Of a DNA stretch of 64,000 nt, positions 1 through 15,700 are shown one piece after another. Source of the stretch: Lutjanus erythropterus (lineage: Eukaryota > Chordata > Actinopteri > Lutjaniformes > Lutjanidae); the NCBI GenBank assembly GCA_020091685.1, contig CM034601.1, positions 2,418,920 through 2,482,919 on the forward strand, read 5' to 3'. A program made the translations under genes and the position numbers. The notes under the pieces were generated by a model. The model ran no database searches, was not told where the DNA came from, and saw nothing but the letters and a program-made list of their open reading frames with translations. The stretch's first letter is position 1. Every line of letters starts with the position of its first letter.

Positions 1-159
1 CACAAACAACTCTGAAATTCGCCTGTTTACCTCAGGACTAGAAATGACACACATTTACTTACAATGAGCAGAGCTTAGTGTCACACATCCTTTAAGTTGC
101 TGGGTTTAAGGTTTAAGTTTTTTCTTTGCTTGCTCAGGTCAGAGGTCAAGTTTTACTCA

Positions 160-345
160 CCCATGTACAAATCACTTCATTTATTAGTGGTTATCAAATA
201 ACAATAAAGACTAAAGTTGTCATGTTTAATCGAACGTCTATAAAATGTCAGGAAATAGTGAAAAAAGTCCAAGGTGACGTCTCTAAATGTCTTGTTTTGT
301 CCATTCAAATACAAAAGATTGTCAGTTTAATATGATAAAAAAACT
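160..345. repeat. Partial copy of the teleost CTATAAAATGTCAG repeat
   Basis: It matches 31,270-31,520 in order: ATTAGTGGTTATCAAAT, TCTATAAAATGTCAGGAAAT, GTGACGTCTCTAAATGTCTT and CAGTTTAATATGATA. It lies in an intron of ttc3 close to the left edge. Confidence 0.55.
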
Positions 346-1310
346 AAACAAAGAAAAGCAGGAAATCTCCATATTTAAGAGGAGGAACACCAAATTTTTG
401 CATGAAAAATTGCTTGAACTGTTAATCGATTACTGAAATAGTCAATACTTCATTTCTTTTTTTTTAACCACTTGCCCGGTACACACACATATATTTCAGC
501 TGCCAAGGCTGACATGTTTTACTGGATGCTTTGACAAAATTAAAAATAAATAAATAAAATTCCACATCATTTACACGTATGATATTTTGTTTGTATTATA
601 TTTGATCCATCTAACATTTATGGAATTTAATTGATCACAAAATATTTTATTTTAGAAACAAAAACAAATATTGTTCATTGCTTTTGAGTTTTATTTTGCC
701 TTGTAATCAGCAAAATAATATTGTAATAACTGTTTTAGTGAAAATAAATAATAAAGACAAGTAGCAAGTGCTCATTTGTAATTGTTTGCAACATCTAAGT
801 GATTATTATTTTTTTATGAAAAACACAAATATCTAAATTTCCACTCAATCTATCTTGAGATGATGTTTAAAGTTTTTTATTGATCTATTTAACAGTGTAT
901 TTGTGTTTGTGGTAGGAATAATGAAAACTGCATCATGAAATTCAGTAGAATTATGTTTCACAGATAAAAGATCTTATAAACCTGCTGTATCATATCTGAT
1001 ACACACATTTTCAAAACAATAAAGTTCCAAATATTGAGTCATGTGCTGTTTCACTTCAGTAAATATTCATATTGAAATATTAGAAACAATAAAACTGTAA
1101 CTTTCTCAAAATTAGCAAAGATTTCCCTGCTAAAAACATGTGACTCACTACGTGAAGGCAGCCATGATTTTGCACCGCAGTGTGCTGATAATCCACCAGA
1201 GGGCAGAGGACATGTCTCAGATTGTACACAACAGGAAAGTATTGATCACACTGATGTTGTTTCATGTGTTGAATATGATGCAAACAGACATTAAAGCGTA
1301 ACATGCTGAC

Positions 1311-3130
1311 CTGAATTGTTGAGCTGACACGCCCAGTTGCTGAGTTTAGGATTTATATCCAGACAGCTGCTGAGTTGTTCGATAAGGATGCGAGCCCAGA
1401 CCCGGTTCTTCCTCTCCAGGAGCAGCTCGGCGACCTGACCCAGAGTCTCCAGCTGCTCCTCCTGCCAGTTCAGTAACCTCGCAGCGAGCCGGTTCCCCTT
1501 CGACGAGTCCAGTTCCAGCCACGGCTTCAGACTGCCGGTCAGGACCGACACGCGGAGGGCTTTCTCCTCTCTCAGCAGCTCCATGTTCTGACTGATCTGC
1601 AGGACAACTCGATCCCTGTACACCAACCAGGCTGAAAACACAGCGGGACCGTGACAATAAGTGACTCATCAACACTTTTCTGACTACAACAAAGTAAAAA
1701 TGCAGCTCTAATGACATCACTGCTGCCTGCCAGCATCCAAATCTGGTGCTGCAGATTTATATGCAAGCTAGTTCACCAGCGAGCACTGACTCTGGAGGAC
1801 TTTTTCCTTCTTTATGCTAAAATTAAAGGCTGAGCTGTGACTCCTCCGTCTCCTAGGAGACCAAGGTCATAGACAGATACAGCGCTCTGTCTCCGACCTG
1901 ACAGACACACAGTGTGACTGAGGTAGTTAGTTTAGTTTAGTAATAGTTTCTTAGGATCAAACTCCCAAAACAATCTTCCCTCATATTCAGCTGGGTCAAG
2001 AATCAAGGTCAGAATCCTGGAAAAAACAGACCATCGCTTCTTCTGCTACAGTTAAGATAAAAAGAGGAGGGAGGATTTCTCTCTCTCTCTCGTCTGTTTG
2101 TCTGCTCCTGTGCACACAGCTCTCTGTCAGCGCTACACAAAGTTTCCTCTCGTCTCTCTCCTTCTCTTTGGTTCGACACAGCTGACAATTCGGAGGAACA
2201 AGAACATAATTTAACACAAACAGCAGAGAACGTGTCACTCAACAGCATCCTGACCTGCTGTGCTGGTTTATGAAAATGACTTAATACAATATAGTCTCTG
2301 GCTTTTGTTTGATATCTGAAGAGATTTTGAAAAAATATCAATATGCAATTATTTTTGACTGATACTGCAATTGCAATAGGACTGGTGATATTAGAGGGAA
2401 TTATATTGTTTTTACATAATTATTCTAATTTTTACTGACATCTCAGCAGCACTACAATATTTAATTTAAAATCACATTTTGACAGATTTTGCCTTTAACA
2501 CCATCACACCACCTGCAGCTTGAAAATTGCAGTAGACCTTATTGCGATTTTGCAAAAATTTCCATTATTTTTTCAAAACCTACTGGCTATCAGTCGTTAG
2601 AGTCGTTAGCACACATTAACTCAGAGGGTGTTCATTTAGAAGTATAATCCAGGCTTTAAACCAGGCTTGTTCACTGTGTTATATTAATGTCGTCACCCTG
2701 AACCCCGTTCAAAAAACTGGCACATCAATAAAACCTTGCTTGATAGTCAATGTGAAAAAAAGAATAGTCGATATGTCCTGCAAGATCATCATCAATTTTT
2801 ACAAAATGTTACAAAGCTCCTCTGACAACATGAGATTAGATAAAGGAGGAACCAGGAACGGGACACCAGGACACCAAATGTCTGGATTCTGTCTGGATTT
2901 CAAATCAGCTGACCGTAAGTTACAGACTTCAGTTTCTTCTCAGAGAAACATTCCAGATGTGCGTCACAGCTGTAACAATATTAGAAGCGGTACCTTTGTG
3001 TTGAATCTGGGTCGCTGACTCTTCTTTCTTCTGCAGAATCTCATCGTTGATCGCCTGATTCTCTTGAAACGACTGCTTATGCTGCTTCCTCTTGAGTCGG
3101 TGCTCTTCCTTTGATTTTAACTTCTTCAGG
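1311..3130 (-). CDS. ttc3: ttc3 Lys-rich coiled coil and following helical exon (residues about 629-780)
   Basis: Exon 2994-3130 encodes a basic coiled coil (LKKLKSKEEHRLKRKQHKQ), equivalent to the human LEKLRLKEDKKLKRK segment. Exon 1311-1631 encodes a helical region ending in VWARILIEQLSSCLDINPKL, which aligns with the human RVKTRIFLHVLSELKEVEPKL. The donor after 1311 shows that transcription continues to the left. I see no further exon in 1-1310, which is AT-rich intron with repeat copies. Confidence 0.9.
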
Positions 3131-6100
3131 CTGAAAACATGACGAGAGAAAGGCGGCTGTTTGCAAACCCAATTCTTGTCAATAATAAATAATGATTTGA
3201 AAGTAAATATGGTAATAATATTATTAGTACTAATTTAACTTCTAGCAGGACCGTATTTTAATCAAAAAATATTTTGCCCTTCCGTGATTGACTCTTCACT
3301 AAGCCCCGCCCTCCTTAGTTACTGTTGCTATGCCTGCCAAACTTTCCATTCACAATGCATTTATGCAGTTTACAGTGATAACGGCTGCAGATTTAACATC
3401 GAAACTGGGAGTAATTGTTGAAACACGATATGTGATTCCTTAGAGACGTAAACAAAAGCAGCTTCTCATTTTCAGCTGACGATGGTGGATTTTGTTGGCT
3501 AAAATAATGACTCACAAGCAGATTTCATAAGTGTAGCTGATGTAAGCTAATGCTAATGCTAAGTCAACTTGAGTCAGCTGACACGTTTTAAAACAAGAAC
3601 CCTGTGAAAGTGTTTATGTAAAGTTAGCTAACAGCTACATACGTGATATAACATTAATGCTAACAGACTGAAGCTAAAGCTAGCTTACATCTCAGCAAAC
3701 ACTGGTCAGATGGTGAAATACAGCAGGTATATCTACATGATAGATGACAGAAATACACTCATTAACGTGGGAAAAGGAAGCGCAGGGACTCGATTAGTGC
3801 AGTGGACCTCGAGATGGGTCACCCAGCCAGACCGCGATCGCAGAAGACAGCCGGGATAAGAGCTAAGCTAATCCGGTTTAGACCTGAGACAGCGAGCCAG
3901 AGAGAAATGCATCGTCATTGACCCACTCCGATTCTGCATCAGCCCACATCCTCCTCCTCAAACCAATGCAGAACAAATGCAGACAGGTTTGTCTGAAGGT
4001 AAAGTTACTGCAGCTAGTGAGCTAGTGTTAGTTAGCCAGGCATGCTAACGTTTGCAGCTTAAGTTAGAACAGATGAAGACAGAGTTTAATCCATTCACCA
4101 CATGTGCTCTTGTGTTTTAGGTTTTTGAGAGACAACAAAAAGACACCACCGTCCAGACTCATAAGTATCTCTTCTCAGAGCCTCCTGCACACCTTCAACA
4201 TGGAGAGAAATGGAAAGCTTGACAGCCCTTGTTACAGTTGCTAAGCTATGATTGGACGGGTCCTACTCCCACTTGACTGCAGCCTCACCTTGTACATTTC
4301 TGATTGACTTTTGGCTTCTTTGGCGTCTGTGGTTTGGGAATGGCAACTTCAAACTGAAGAGAGAAAGAACTCAGGTCAAAAACACCTCCTCACACCAATC
4401 ATGAGCACAAACAGAAAATCATCTTACCTTACACTTCACCAGGCCTGTTGGACCATAGATTTTGATACAACAGATTTGTCCGACACAGTCTGGGGTCAAG
4501 CAGGAATCTTGCAGAAAATCCTGCAAAACAAACAAACAAAAAAAACAAACAACTTAGACTGGAAACAACTGGCCTGAGAGTTGCCTTTAAGAAATTCTGC
4601 TATGAAATCTAAATGTACTTTTTCATTCTTTTCAAAGAAGGACGTTGTCTTGAGGGTCTTCCAGCAGGTCATGTGGAATTCAACGATGCATTTCTGACAG
4701 CAGCATATCTGAATGAAGCCCTACAAAAAGAATACGCACTTAGAATCCATCAGTGATTTTAATCTTTAAATTCACATTTTTACGACTGAATCTAAATATC
4801 TATGTAAAAAGAACTGTGTGGCTGTTTTTCACGGCTGCCGTTTACCTTAAAATCTGGGTCTGTGAAGTAGATCTCAGACTTCAAATGGCCGTGGCACTTC
4901 TCATGTCGACAGATGGCATCAGGAGTAGGAGGAAATTTGCATAACTCAATAGCATCATCCAGAATTTCCTAAACAGAGAAAAAATACAAGTAGGATGAGC
5001 CTGACATGTTACTCAAAACCTGTTTTCACATATGCACTCTGAACTACACCCTGAGAATTAGGGTATAGATACTTTAATTTAAGTTCATTTTATTCTGATT
5101 TAAATATCAGAATATCTGCTAATACATTTTCTGTGTAAAAACTGCAAACCTGTTTTATATAAATGACGATAAAGTTAAACCTTGAATGGTAAGAGGGTGA
5201 ATACTATATTTGCAAATTGGTTCAATCTGTAGATATTTAAGTAAATTTAAGTATTTAGGCACTACGTGTGGTTCTACGTTCAGACAGTCACATTTTAATC
5301 TTTAAGAAAATGTATTTAAAATTGTTTATCAGATAAGAGGACAAACCTGCGATGAAAACATACCTTGAAATAGTCTGGATGTGTTTCTTTGACAATCTCT
5401 TTTGTTAAAGGCCACGTCAGTTTACCCGGCGTTATTTGATTCTTGACCATCTGCAGGGAATCTGAAAACTGCACCAGAGCGACGGCAAATCTGTCGGGAG
5501 AAGAGACGCAGATGCCGTTCAGTCTGAAACAGCTTGACGGTGCGAACGTGTCACCGAAAACTGGCGAGACCAGAAGCTGCGGTACCTGTTCTCTCGGAGA
5601 TAAACTCTCCCGATGGCGTAGAAAACCAGACACTGAAATGTTCTCTCCTCATATGATCTGATCTTCTCCAAAAGTTTTTGTGCTTCTCCAAGTTCCTGTG
5701 TTCAACAAAGAAACACCACATGTAATTACTCAAGCACCGGAAATTCACTGAGTTTTTTATGTTATAAACAATTTAAATACTCCAATTATCCTGTACATAT
5801 AATACCACCAGGGCTTGAGGCACAAATTAACTTTAACAGGAACACACAGACCTCTACAGACATTACTGCAGCCTTTTCTAATTTTTTTTTCTAATTAATC
5901 TTTATGAAAAATAATCTTAGCCTTATTAAGCTTCAGGGGGAAACAAGCTGTGAAGAAATGGTCACATATTTAATAAGGTAGGAGACTGCTGCATGAGCAT
6001 GTTGCAACATAAGGCAAAAAGAAAAATAAATAGATAAAAAGAAAATATTTTACAAACTGGGACAAACAGCCCCATCAATCACGCTGAAATTAGTTAGATA

Positions 6101-9100
6101 ATCACCAGTTGGACACACATTTTCAAGTTCAACTTGGTAAAAGTTTGTGCTACAAGACGGCTGCTGAAAGCTCTATCCTTCTTCATAGAGTTTGCAGAAA
6201 GTTTGAAGAGAACAAAAGCTGTTTTCTGAACGTAATCAGTGAACTACACACATTACACAGAAAATAAGTCTCCAAATCTGTAGATGAAGTGTGGCGAGAG
6301 CAGCGCCTGACACACGAGTCACGCTGCTCAAGCAGGCACTTATTATGACAATTTCAAAACTTAATTCAAGATTTTTGTACACAAGGTAAATAAAACAGAG
6401 GAAAACGTGGTTTGTTTGAGCAAGGCTTTAAAAAAAAAAACACTTTTTTTTATGTTGTGTCATATTACATAGGAAGAGGAAGTGGCTGTGCAGAGGTTTG
6501 CCTCTGACCTACGTGCAGAAGGTGTTATTGAGTCTGAGCGATGTTCTTTCAGTGAGTTGGCATTTTTTTTGGTAGTTTTACAGTGCATTTCACTTCCGGT
6601 GACAATGCTGAATCATTGTTTATGCTACAGGTGCACAAACTCCTGCCTGTCAGGAGATTGAGTCCGGGGTTTTCCTGACAGGAGAAGAGTGAGCGCCAGC
6701 TTTAACTCCTGTGTGCATTTTGTGCAGATGAAGAGGCAGGACTTCACTGTTGCCTCCATAACTACAGCAGCGGTCTGACTGCCCGCTGACACTGACCACA
6801 CAAGCACCTAACAAATAAAAAGTTTATCAGGGAACTGTGGTTACCTCAGGCTGGCCGATGTCTGTCAGGGCTGATGCACGGCCGAACAGTAACAGCAGCT
6901 CATCCAGGGTGGACAGTCCAAGTTCCTGAGGAAGCAAAAGGAAAACTAATCATTCTCATGTTTTTGAGAGGACTTGTCTGCTCTGAGGTCATCAAAATTA
7001 GACTTGTACACATTAAATAAAGTCACATTTAATACTGCAAAATAAACTATTTAAAGAGAAACATTTCTTTGCCCTCATTCATATACAGTGAGCTGCTCAG
7101 TAGATCACACCCGTGACACCTCAAGCTCTGTGATCATGAGTCATTATTATTATTTTGGTAAGAACATAGTGTTTAACCCTACTGTGTTGGGTTGTTATAA
7201 AATTTAAGCTCAGGTTTAAGCTCAGGGCTAAGGGTTTTTAAGAACAGAAACAATTATAATTGATGTTAAAGCTCTGGGTTCATAGATACTAGAAAAAAGG
7301 TTGAGAACCACTGTGTTAGAGCTCACTACAAATCCAGTAATGAAGAATTTAAAGCCTTTATATGGTTTTTAAACTGCCGCACATCATTTAAGAAGGTGCA
7401 TGTTTGTGAAGAGAACAGAAAGTTGATTTTATTCCCAAATGATTCACCGTAAGTCATAAGTTAAAACATGAGGAGAGGGGATGATTTGAAACAAAACATG
7501 TGACCAGTTAGCAATAAACCAGTGACGTTGCATATACATACATTACATCGTCTCCAGAGAGTAATATTGTTGTCTGGGTGGGCAGACGTGAACACACAGC
7601 ACCACAAATCTGCAGCCACAGATAAAGTCATGTCGCTCTTAAATCTCAACTTCATTCATCGACAAACTAAAAATACTTTCATGTGTGTGATGCTTTTACT
7701 TTGATTGACTGATGTTTTGCAAATACATAAAAACTCTGCTTCAGTGTTGGTGCTGGTTTATATGTCAGTAATAAGATTACCTTGGCTGTGTTGGATTCCA
7801 GTAAGGCCAGTGCCTGGCTGAAGGCCTGCTCCGCGTTGCGGCTGCGGAGGTCGGTCAGAGCAGTGTGAGCGTCCTGCACCATCGATCTCAACTCTTTACA
7901 CACAGCTGATTTACCGTCGTCCACCTTCGGTTTCTGGAGAGAACAAACATCAAAACAGGTCAGACATTTCATCTAATGACACTGTCAGCACTTTAAAGCC
8001 AATTTGGACGTACTAAAAAGTTAAGTTTGAGTTCTTTACTGTCATGTGCACAACATTCAACTTTCGTTAGGCTCCTAATCTGAGCAGCAACTGTCCAATC
8101 ACAGACTAGATACCCCATAAACCAGGTGAGTTAATCTCTTATTCCTGCTCTCTTCCTGAGGTGATCACAGTCCAAGTCGGCGAGTGTTTCCCACATTAGT
8201 GACTAACATGTCACAGTTTTAAGCTACACTGTACTAGAAGTCTTAACACCACACATGACCAAATATACATGCAACATGTCTGTCAAATGCAGAACTTCCC
8301 ACATGAATAATCTTCAGCTGCGTTACAGCAGCCTTACCTCCTCAGACAGATTTTTGTTATTTGATTTCTTCTTCGCGGCTGTGTTGGACTCTCCTTTCCC
8401 GTTCTTTGAGGAAGATTCACTGGAAGCACAGAAATTAATTTTCAGTCAGCTTTACAGTCCGAAACACGGCAACAAATTCACACATATTCTGTTGTAAGTA
8501 CTTGGCAGTAATTTAGACGGATAATTCCTTTATGTAGCGCTTGTTTAAATCCCATTTCCCCTGCTGTAACCACACACCTGCTGGCTATCAACTGGTAGCA
8601 GCAAAAGAACCTAGAATGCATAAGTGTTATAAATGATCAGAAAAAAAAAACTGGTCTACATGCGACTTCCAGTGTTTCCTCACTGTATGATGATGATCAT
8701 GAGTCTGAAGTCAAGTGTTGTTGCACCTTAAAATGAATGACGTTAACTGGTGCATGAAGGCACTCTGCAAAACGTCACGGCCACGTCCCCTTTCGGGGGA
8801 TAGAAAACAGAACAGCTTATAGATGTTAAGGCAATTGGATGTGCCTTTGGATTATTAATTTGACAAGTTTGTATGCATTCATTTCATGATAAAACTTTGT
8901 TTTATAGACGTCTAAAATTTGGTAAAAGAGAGAAACTTGAATTCAGAAGATGTATGGTTTATTACAGACAATAGTTGCAAAAATATTTTCTGACATTTTG
9001 TGAGTTTATTTTGTTAATTAGACTATAAAAGTAGTGACGTCGCTGCTCGTATAAATCTCCCAACTGATACTACGAGAAAATGTGACTGTCGTATTTGACG

Positions 9101-12100
9101 GAGGGGAGGCAGTGCATCAACACTGTAACCTATGTGGTGGAAAATCTTAAAAAATAAAGAGTTGGCACACTGAACAAAGTTGTCTTTGTGGTGCTTTAAA
9201 AAAGCTTTGCAAAGGATCAGCGTACAGTCACACTAGAGTGCAACAGTAGGCTGATCACGAGTCAAGAATGTAGATTAATTTTATAGAGAAAAGAGTCAAA
9301 GGAGGCCGAGTCAGGATCAGCACACGTGTACGAGTCCTACAAGGGAAGAGCAGCCCTGTGAGTTCAAGGACGAAGCAACCCTGCAAGGAAACATTTTTCA
9401 TTCCAGGCTGTATCAGGCCAGTTTATACAAAGTACAACATATAATTTCCCCACTACACCAACATCCCTGCTTTTTTGATAACAGCTGAGTGGGAATTTGA
9501 AAAACCTGGAAAAGAACGACGATGGAGTCGCCTTTTAATCCAGGGAATCAGTTTCCCCAATTTATTTCAAAGCATTTCTTTTTTCTGTTTCTGTTTTTCT
9601 GTTGAAGGGGGAGGGAGATACAGACTGTGGGTCTGTGGCTGCCGTCCTTGTCCTTCGAGCTTATCTGTGCATTCTTGCTTTGGGTGAAGCGGGTTGGCCC
9701 TGAGTAGTCTGGATCCAGTGATGTTTGGATGAATCTCATAAGCGGTCTTCACACTTCCAAAAGATGGTGAAACCATCAACAAACTTGATCCCACGGGGGA
9801 GACACAGCAACGACAGCCATGTATTCAGGGGCAAGGACTCTGGTAAAAGACCTGACTTCTTTCCCCAAGGTTGGAATGGGGCCTGGAATGAATTCATTTT
9901 GTGACTGACAGTCACTCATAGGGATGTCACGATACCAGATTTTTAGCAGTCGATACCAATACCAGTGATTTTCCACAATTCTCGATTCCCAATTCAGTAC
10001 CATTCAGTTAGAAAAGAAGAAACAAGAATAAAATCCTGCAATATTACTTTTCTTTGCAACAAAGCCCTTCTGAGGTTCTAAGCTAAAAGATTTACTATGA
10101 CTGACACACTGTCAGGGGAACATGTTGACGTGTTTGGAAAATAATGCAAAAGTATGGTGATTTCTGCAACTTATCTTTGAATCTAAGTTGAACTCAGAGT
10201 GCAGCAGTTGTTTAAATTTACTGACATGGTGAGAGACAAAATGCTAACATATTTTGTAATTTTGATGACAGATGACTGTATGGTAGCCTATGAGCTATGC
10301 TTACATTATGTTAGCCTTTAGAGTTAAGCCATTGCAAACATCATTTTCAGTTGGTCCCAATTAGGAAAGAGGGTCTGCAGCCATCAAGAGAAAACGCGCT
10401 GCACCCGGCCTCTTTTTTTCAGAAGCACACTGCCTTCATGTGTGCCTTTTTTTGATCATTAAGGCCAATCCATTGTTTCAGATTATACTTTTTTCCTCCC
10501 CGATATTAAAACCAGTGATTTTGGCCATTATCCAGCCAATACTGTTAACAAGAATTGGATCTGCATCATCCCTAGTTTGTACTCTGGAGTATCTGCGTTA
10601 TTTTACTTTCATGTTCGCTTTCAGCTGATAGGAGTTATTGCAGGTGAAAATTCAACATTTCCTGATTTTGCTGCTTCATAATAAAAACTATTAGAGAATA
10701 AAATATCCACGGATCTTTGTTGCAAAGGATTTATAGCAAACTTCATGTGGTTAACCAGGTTAACTGGTCCAGGAGCCTCTGCTGCTGATCCAGTGGTATC
10801 AGCCAAGTCTGCGACGGGATGCTCTACGTCTGATGCATCTGTTGTCTGTTCAATGAATTGCTCACTCTCACAAATTTGTCAGAGTGCTTCAGTCTTCTTT
10901 TTAAGCCGTGTTATCCTCTCGCTCACACTCCTTGCAGCTCACAGATTTTGCCATCTTGTCGTAATCACAGGGTTCTCAGAGTGAACTTAGGTTATTAATG
11001 TGACTGTTTCTAGTTTCTTGCAAACAGGTTATCAAAAAGAAATTAACACTGTTGTCAAAATAAAGAAACACTGTTCTCTACAGGCTCATATGTCATTTGA
11101 TCTCTTGGATTTGTAATTTTAATTGTTTTGCAGTCTGCCTTTCTATTTATCTCGTTACGTGAAACTGTCCTAACACGACGTCTGATGCGTACAGACAGCA
11201 GAATGTAAACAAACAAACTGGGTGAAACGAGTTGACAGTTGCTTACAAACTGAGGAGACACATGATGCAGTGATTACACCTGCCTTTATCATTTTACTGA
11301 TCATCTTACTATATTCTTAGGTGGGTTTATCTCACAGAAATGTAAAAAATATACACCACGTACATGATCCTCAAAAACTTTCCTTTCCTCAACATCTGTG
11401 CCCTTTTTGCATTTTAAAAACATCAGCAGTGACAGCAGACAGCTGGGGTTTTAAAGGTCCTTGTGTACATGACATGGCTTATATAAACATGGTTATTAGT
11501 ACGAGTACTTCCACTGACCTTTTTGCTTGTTTTGAGTCCTTAGCACTGCCCTCCGTCTGTGCAGCCTTTTCATTTTTCGCTGGAAAAAGAAAATCAGCCA
11601 TGAAGTTTTCAATTGTCATGAACATGACAGTGAAAGCAGTGAAATTCACTCCAAAAAAAACACAAAAGGGAGACTCTTTTAATCTTAAATCCATTGAAGG
11701 TGAAATCAATCCGGCCACAAGTCGATTCTTAGTGAGGGCGGTTCAGCCCTGAGACTCAGGCAGACTCAGCTCCGGCACCAACAAGTTACTAACTCAAGAT
11801 GACCAGGCTGCCCCCTACATTCCCCGTCTCAAGTAACACAAACACATCAATGCCAGATGTTCTCCTGGCTTTTTCTCCAACCAACCAGAGGAACCCAAGT
11901 GTCGATTCACACATACTTATATAGGTGAGAAAAAACTCACACGGTACCAAAGAAACACAAACTTATAAGACACAGAAAAGTTAATTATTGTTATTAGTGG
12001 GATACAGGATATTAGGGCTGGGATGTGATTTTCTGTGGTATCTGTATTCAAGAGGATTCCTTCAACCGTTTATTACAGGCCTGGGTTACACATCGTCCAG

Positions 12101-12673
12101 AATGAACAAAGTCTGACAAAGAACTTTCTAAAGGTACAACATATATAAGTTAAAGGGGTCTCAACCATCTGAGAAACATTCTTGTTTACTTCTCATCATA
12201 CGGGAAATAACACAATCTATTTTTCCTGACATGGGACCAAACAATGGAAGTGAATGGTGACCAGTTCTCAAACAGAAAAAACAACATAAAATGCCTCCAT
12301 GCTGCTCGTCTGTTTCCTAAAGTCCTGACACGCCGAGCGAGGCTCCAAGCTAAAGATCTACAGTGAAGATTCAGGATAAAAACATGGTCTCTTTCACAAA
12401 AAGGCCGTTTTCTCAGTTTTTTGTCTGAAAATTGGATTTTTGATGCAACCAACCAACATTCAAGCGCTTAAAAAAAGAATGAATGAAGCTCGAACAAAAT
12501 GTTTTTTGTGTCTGAAACTAAAAGATCTGTTCTTTCTTTTGATATATTCCATGCCAACTTATTGAACTGAATATTCTGTGGGTGTCATCCCCCTCTCTTC
12601 ACCCCATTTCCTGTCTGCTCTTCAGCTGTCCTATCATAACAAAGGCAAAAGAACAGCCCCAAAACATAACCTT

Positions 12674-12705
<32 letters not shown>

Positions 12706-15700
12706 AAAACAGTGAGGATATTTGTTGATATGTTGATATTTTTGACAACACCACTGTAAATACTGACCAGCATCAACCAAAATAGTCTCAGAGAAACAGG
12801 CGAAGCCGCAAACTTTGTTTTGCGTCAATGAAATGAAAAACACGAAATCAAAAATTACAATTTTCACTATAATCATGATATGAAATTTTCATAGTGTTTA
12901 ATCTGTACTGGTCATGGAGCATTTTTTCTTTTTTTTTAACATGATAAACATTCAGGTGTGTCAGCAGGTGTGGAAGGAAACTCACCTGTTTTTTTGTCCG
13001 TTTTATTCTGCGAGACCTGTGAAACCTGTCGACACACAAGTTAATAACATCAAACCTCAGCTGAGACAAACGCAGCAAACAAACAAACAAACAAAACCAG
13101 CTGCCTTTTACATGTCAAACATTTTCTAAACTCTCTTCACACTGACAAAACCACAGGGGCACCAACAATCATTTACATCAATTAATCTGCAGATTATTAG
13201 GATTATTTTACTCACAATTAAAATTAAAAGTGTAGATTAAAGAAACAAAATGGGAATATTTTTAATATTTCAGTACTTGGGATAATTAAATGTGAAAAAG
13301 AAAATTAGATGTTGAAATGACAAATTCATATTTTTTCAATAATGAAAAAAAAAGTTAAAAGCTTGAATCAGAAAATAGAAAAGCTTAGATGGAGGAAAAT
13401 GAAAAAACAAAGAACTTTATATCTTAGTAATTAATTTTCTCTCAAATTTTATGTCAATTTCAGGATTTAAAAATTCACTTTTTGTCATTTTAATGTCCAG
13501 GTTTCCTTTGACCATCTAATTTAATGTTATTAAATAATTAAACTGATTATCCTTGGTACTGAAATAATATTTCTCTTTATCTCCCCACTATCTTTTTTTT
13601 TTTTTTTTTAACATCTGGATATTATTATTCTCCTCCTCTCAAACATTAACCTCCACAGTTAGTCACAAAATTGAGGGGAAAAAAAGAAAACAGCTGAACT
13701 CCCACAGATACAGGCTTTACTTTCACATTAAACAGAGAAAGTCAGCTTACTCTCAACATTTAGGTGCTACTATGTTATGTTTGACAGTTTTGCTTGAAAA
13801 ATGGATGAAACTATTAAGCATCTTCGCACAAAATCAACTTGCTGTGTTTTGTGTCTAATAACTGCTGATATCTGTTGGATTACTGCTGGGTAAAAAGCAC
13901 TAACCTTACTCTGTGGAGCTGAATCAGTCTTATTAACAGATTTTACAGACTGTGATCGTGACTCTGCTGCATGCGCTCTGTTACCGCCGTCCTGCCTGCT
14001 GAAAAAACAAAAAAAAATAAAGGATCAGCCATAAGTTTATCAGCATTCACTGATCATGTTTGATCAATGTGTGTAAAGGCAGCAGGGACAAACCTTTTAC
14101 TGTGACTTTTCTTTGGTCGTCCAACTAAAAGAAAAGCACATGAACACAAGCTTCAGTTATGAGAGACAGAGAAACTATGAGGTCAGGGTAATTAACTACT
14201 TATTTTTTACTCCACAACAAGAAATCAGGTCTTAAACATCAATTTTGACTTCATAGGAACTTCTAAACGTTTATATCCGCGTGTACGGCTCTATATGTCA
14301 CCTATATGTCAGGATCCATGAAGGTATTTCAGAGTAGAGCCAAAGAAAGGGCATTTTTGAGATCTATACTAATATTTGAGGGGAAAAATTCACCGATTAC
14401 CAATGTGGTGGTCGATACAGGGAATTTTTGAGCTGGAATTTAAAAAAAAAACTTTTCTACGTTGATTGTGCTCCGATATGATCATGGAAAGGTACACAAA
14501 AGGCTGTGTTCTTGAACAAAGAACTTTATTGCAGAATATCATATATTTTATTTAACATGTTAAATAATCAATTCAATCAATTATAGAAAGGAGAAAGAAA
14601 CACTAAGAAAATAAAAAATAAATTAAAATAAAATAAACAGCTAAATAAAAACAAGAAGCAGCTTCCTAGAATTAACACAAGCAGGGAGATCCTCGTTGTG
14701 TCAAATCTAAATCATCTCAAGCATCGTTTCCTGTTCTGTGAGAAAGTTTTTATATCAGTGCACGTCTGTAATCATATATGCCGATACCAACATACCAGTG
14801 ATAGTCGATATATCAGACCGATACTGGCTGATATAGGCCTGACTGACACATCAGGCTCTGTTTCAGAGTTTTTGTCTTTTCCTGGAAAACCATTACAGGA
14901 TGTTGATGACTCATGACTCACTTAGAAGCAAACACTAAATTCATGGAAACTTTAATTATGTCTTAAAATACATAGTTGTTTATTCATTTTTTTCCTACTT
15001 GTCATTTTCACCCTTGATTTTTGAGTATGAGTTTTTTAATCTTGGGAAAATCTGGTCCTCTGGTCACTTTTGCCGTTTCAGATGGATTAAAAAAAGGCGT
15101 GAACAGTGTTGTGAACAGGACATGGGTGCAGTGAAAATACCTTTGGGGTCGGACGTTTCAGTAATGAATTTCTGGTATTGTTGTTCCAGGTCTTTGATTC
15201 CCTCCTGGGTGTCCTTACACAGACTCTGAGCTGAGCAGTTGGCTTCAAGAGCCATTTTGACCTCCCCCAGGGAGAACAAAGCCTCACAGTAGCGGTAGTG
15301 ACCCTGCAAAAAAATAAACCATAATTTATTGTTTTTGTCCCACTGAGATACAGCAGAGATGTCAGTGAGCTAAAAACAAGACAACAGGTCCTCAGTTTCT
15401 GTGATGTCCAGTCCAAGTACTTTAATGTTGAGTATCTGCTAAGTTCAATTTATCTGGCTTCATTAGGACATTAATTGCTCGGAAGGCTTTCATTCAATAT
15501 ATTCAATATTATATTTTCAAGTCAGCTATCAGTGTGGCATCAGCTTTTTAACAAAAATTCAAATATTCTACATAATTCTCATATTATTATCATGGCAGTT
15601 ATTCAGTGTGGCGTCAGCCTTTCAACAAACATTCAAATCGTTCAGATTTCATTTCATTCAAAGCAGTATGCTAGTTTGGCTTCAGATTGCGGTATTCACA

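Noticed and set aside
1138..1230. GC-richer patch left of the last ttc3 exon, tested as a further exon
   Set aside because: The minus-strand reading has no similarity to TTC3 and no matching splice borders.
11321..11752. 143-codon open frame on the plus strand
   Set aside because: It lies opposite ttc3 exon 11519-11579, and its minus-strand overlap joins in phase with conserved exons; no independent support for the plus strand.
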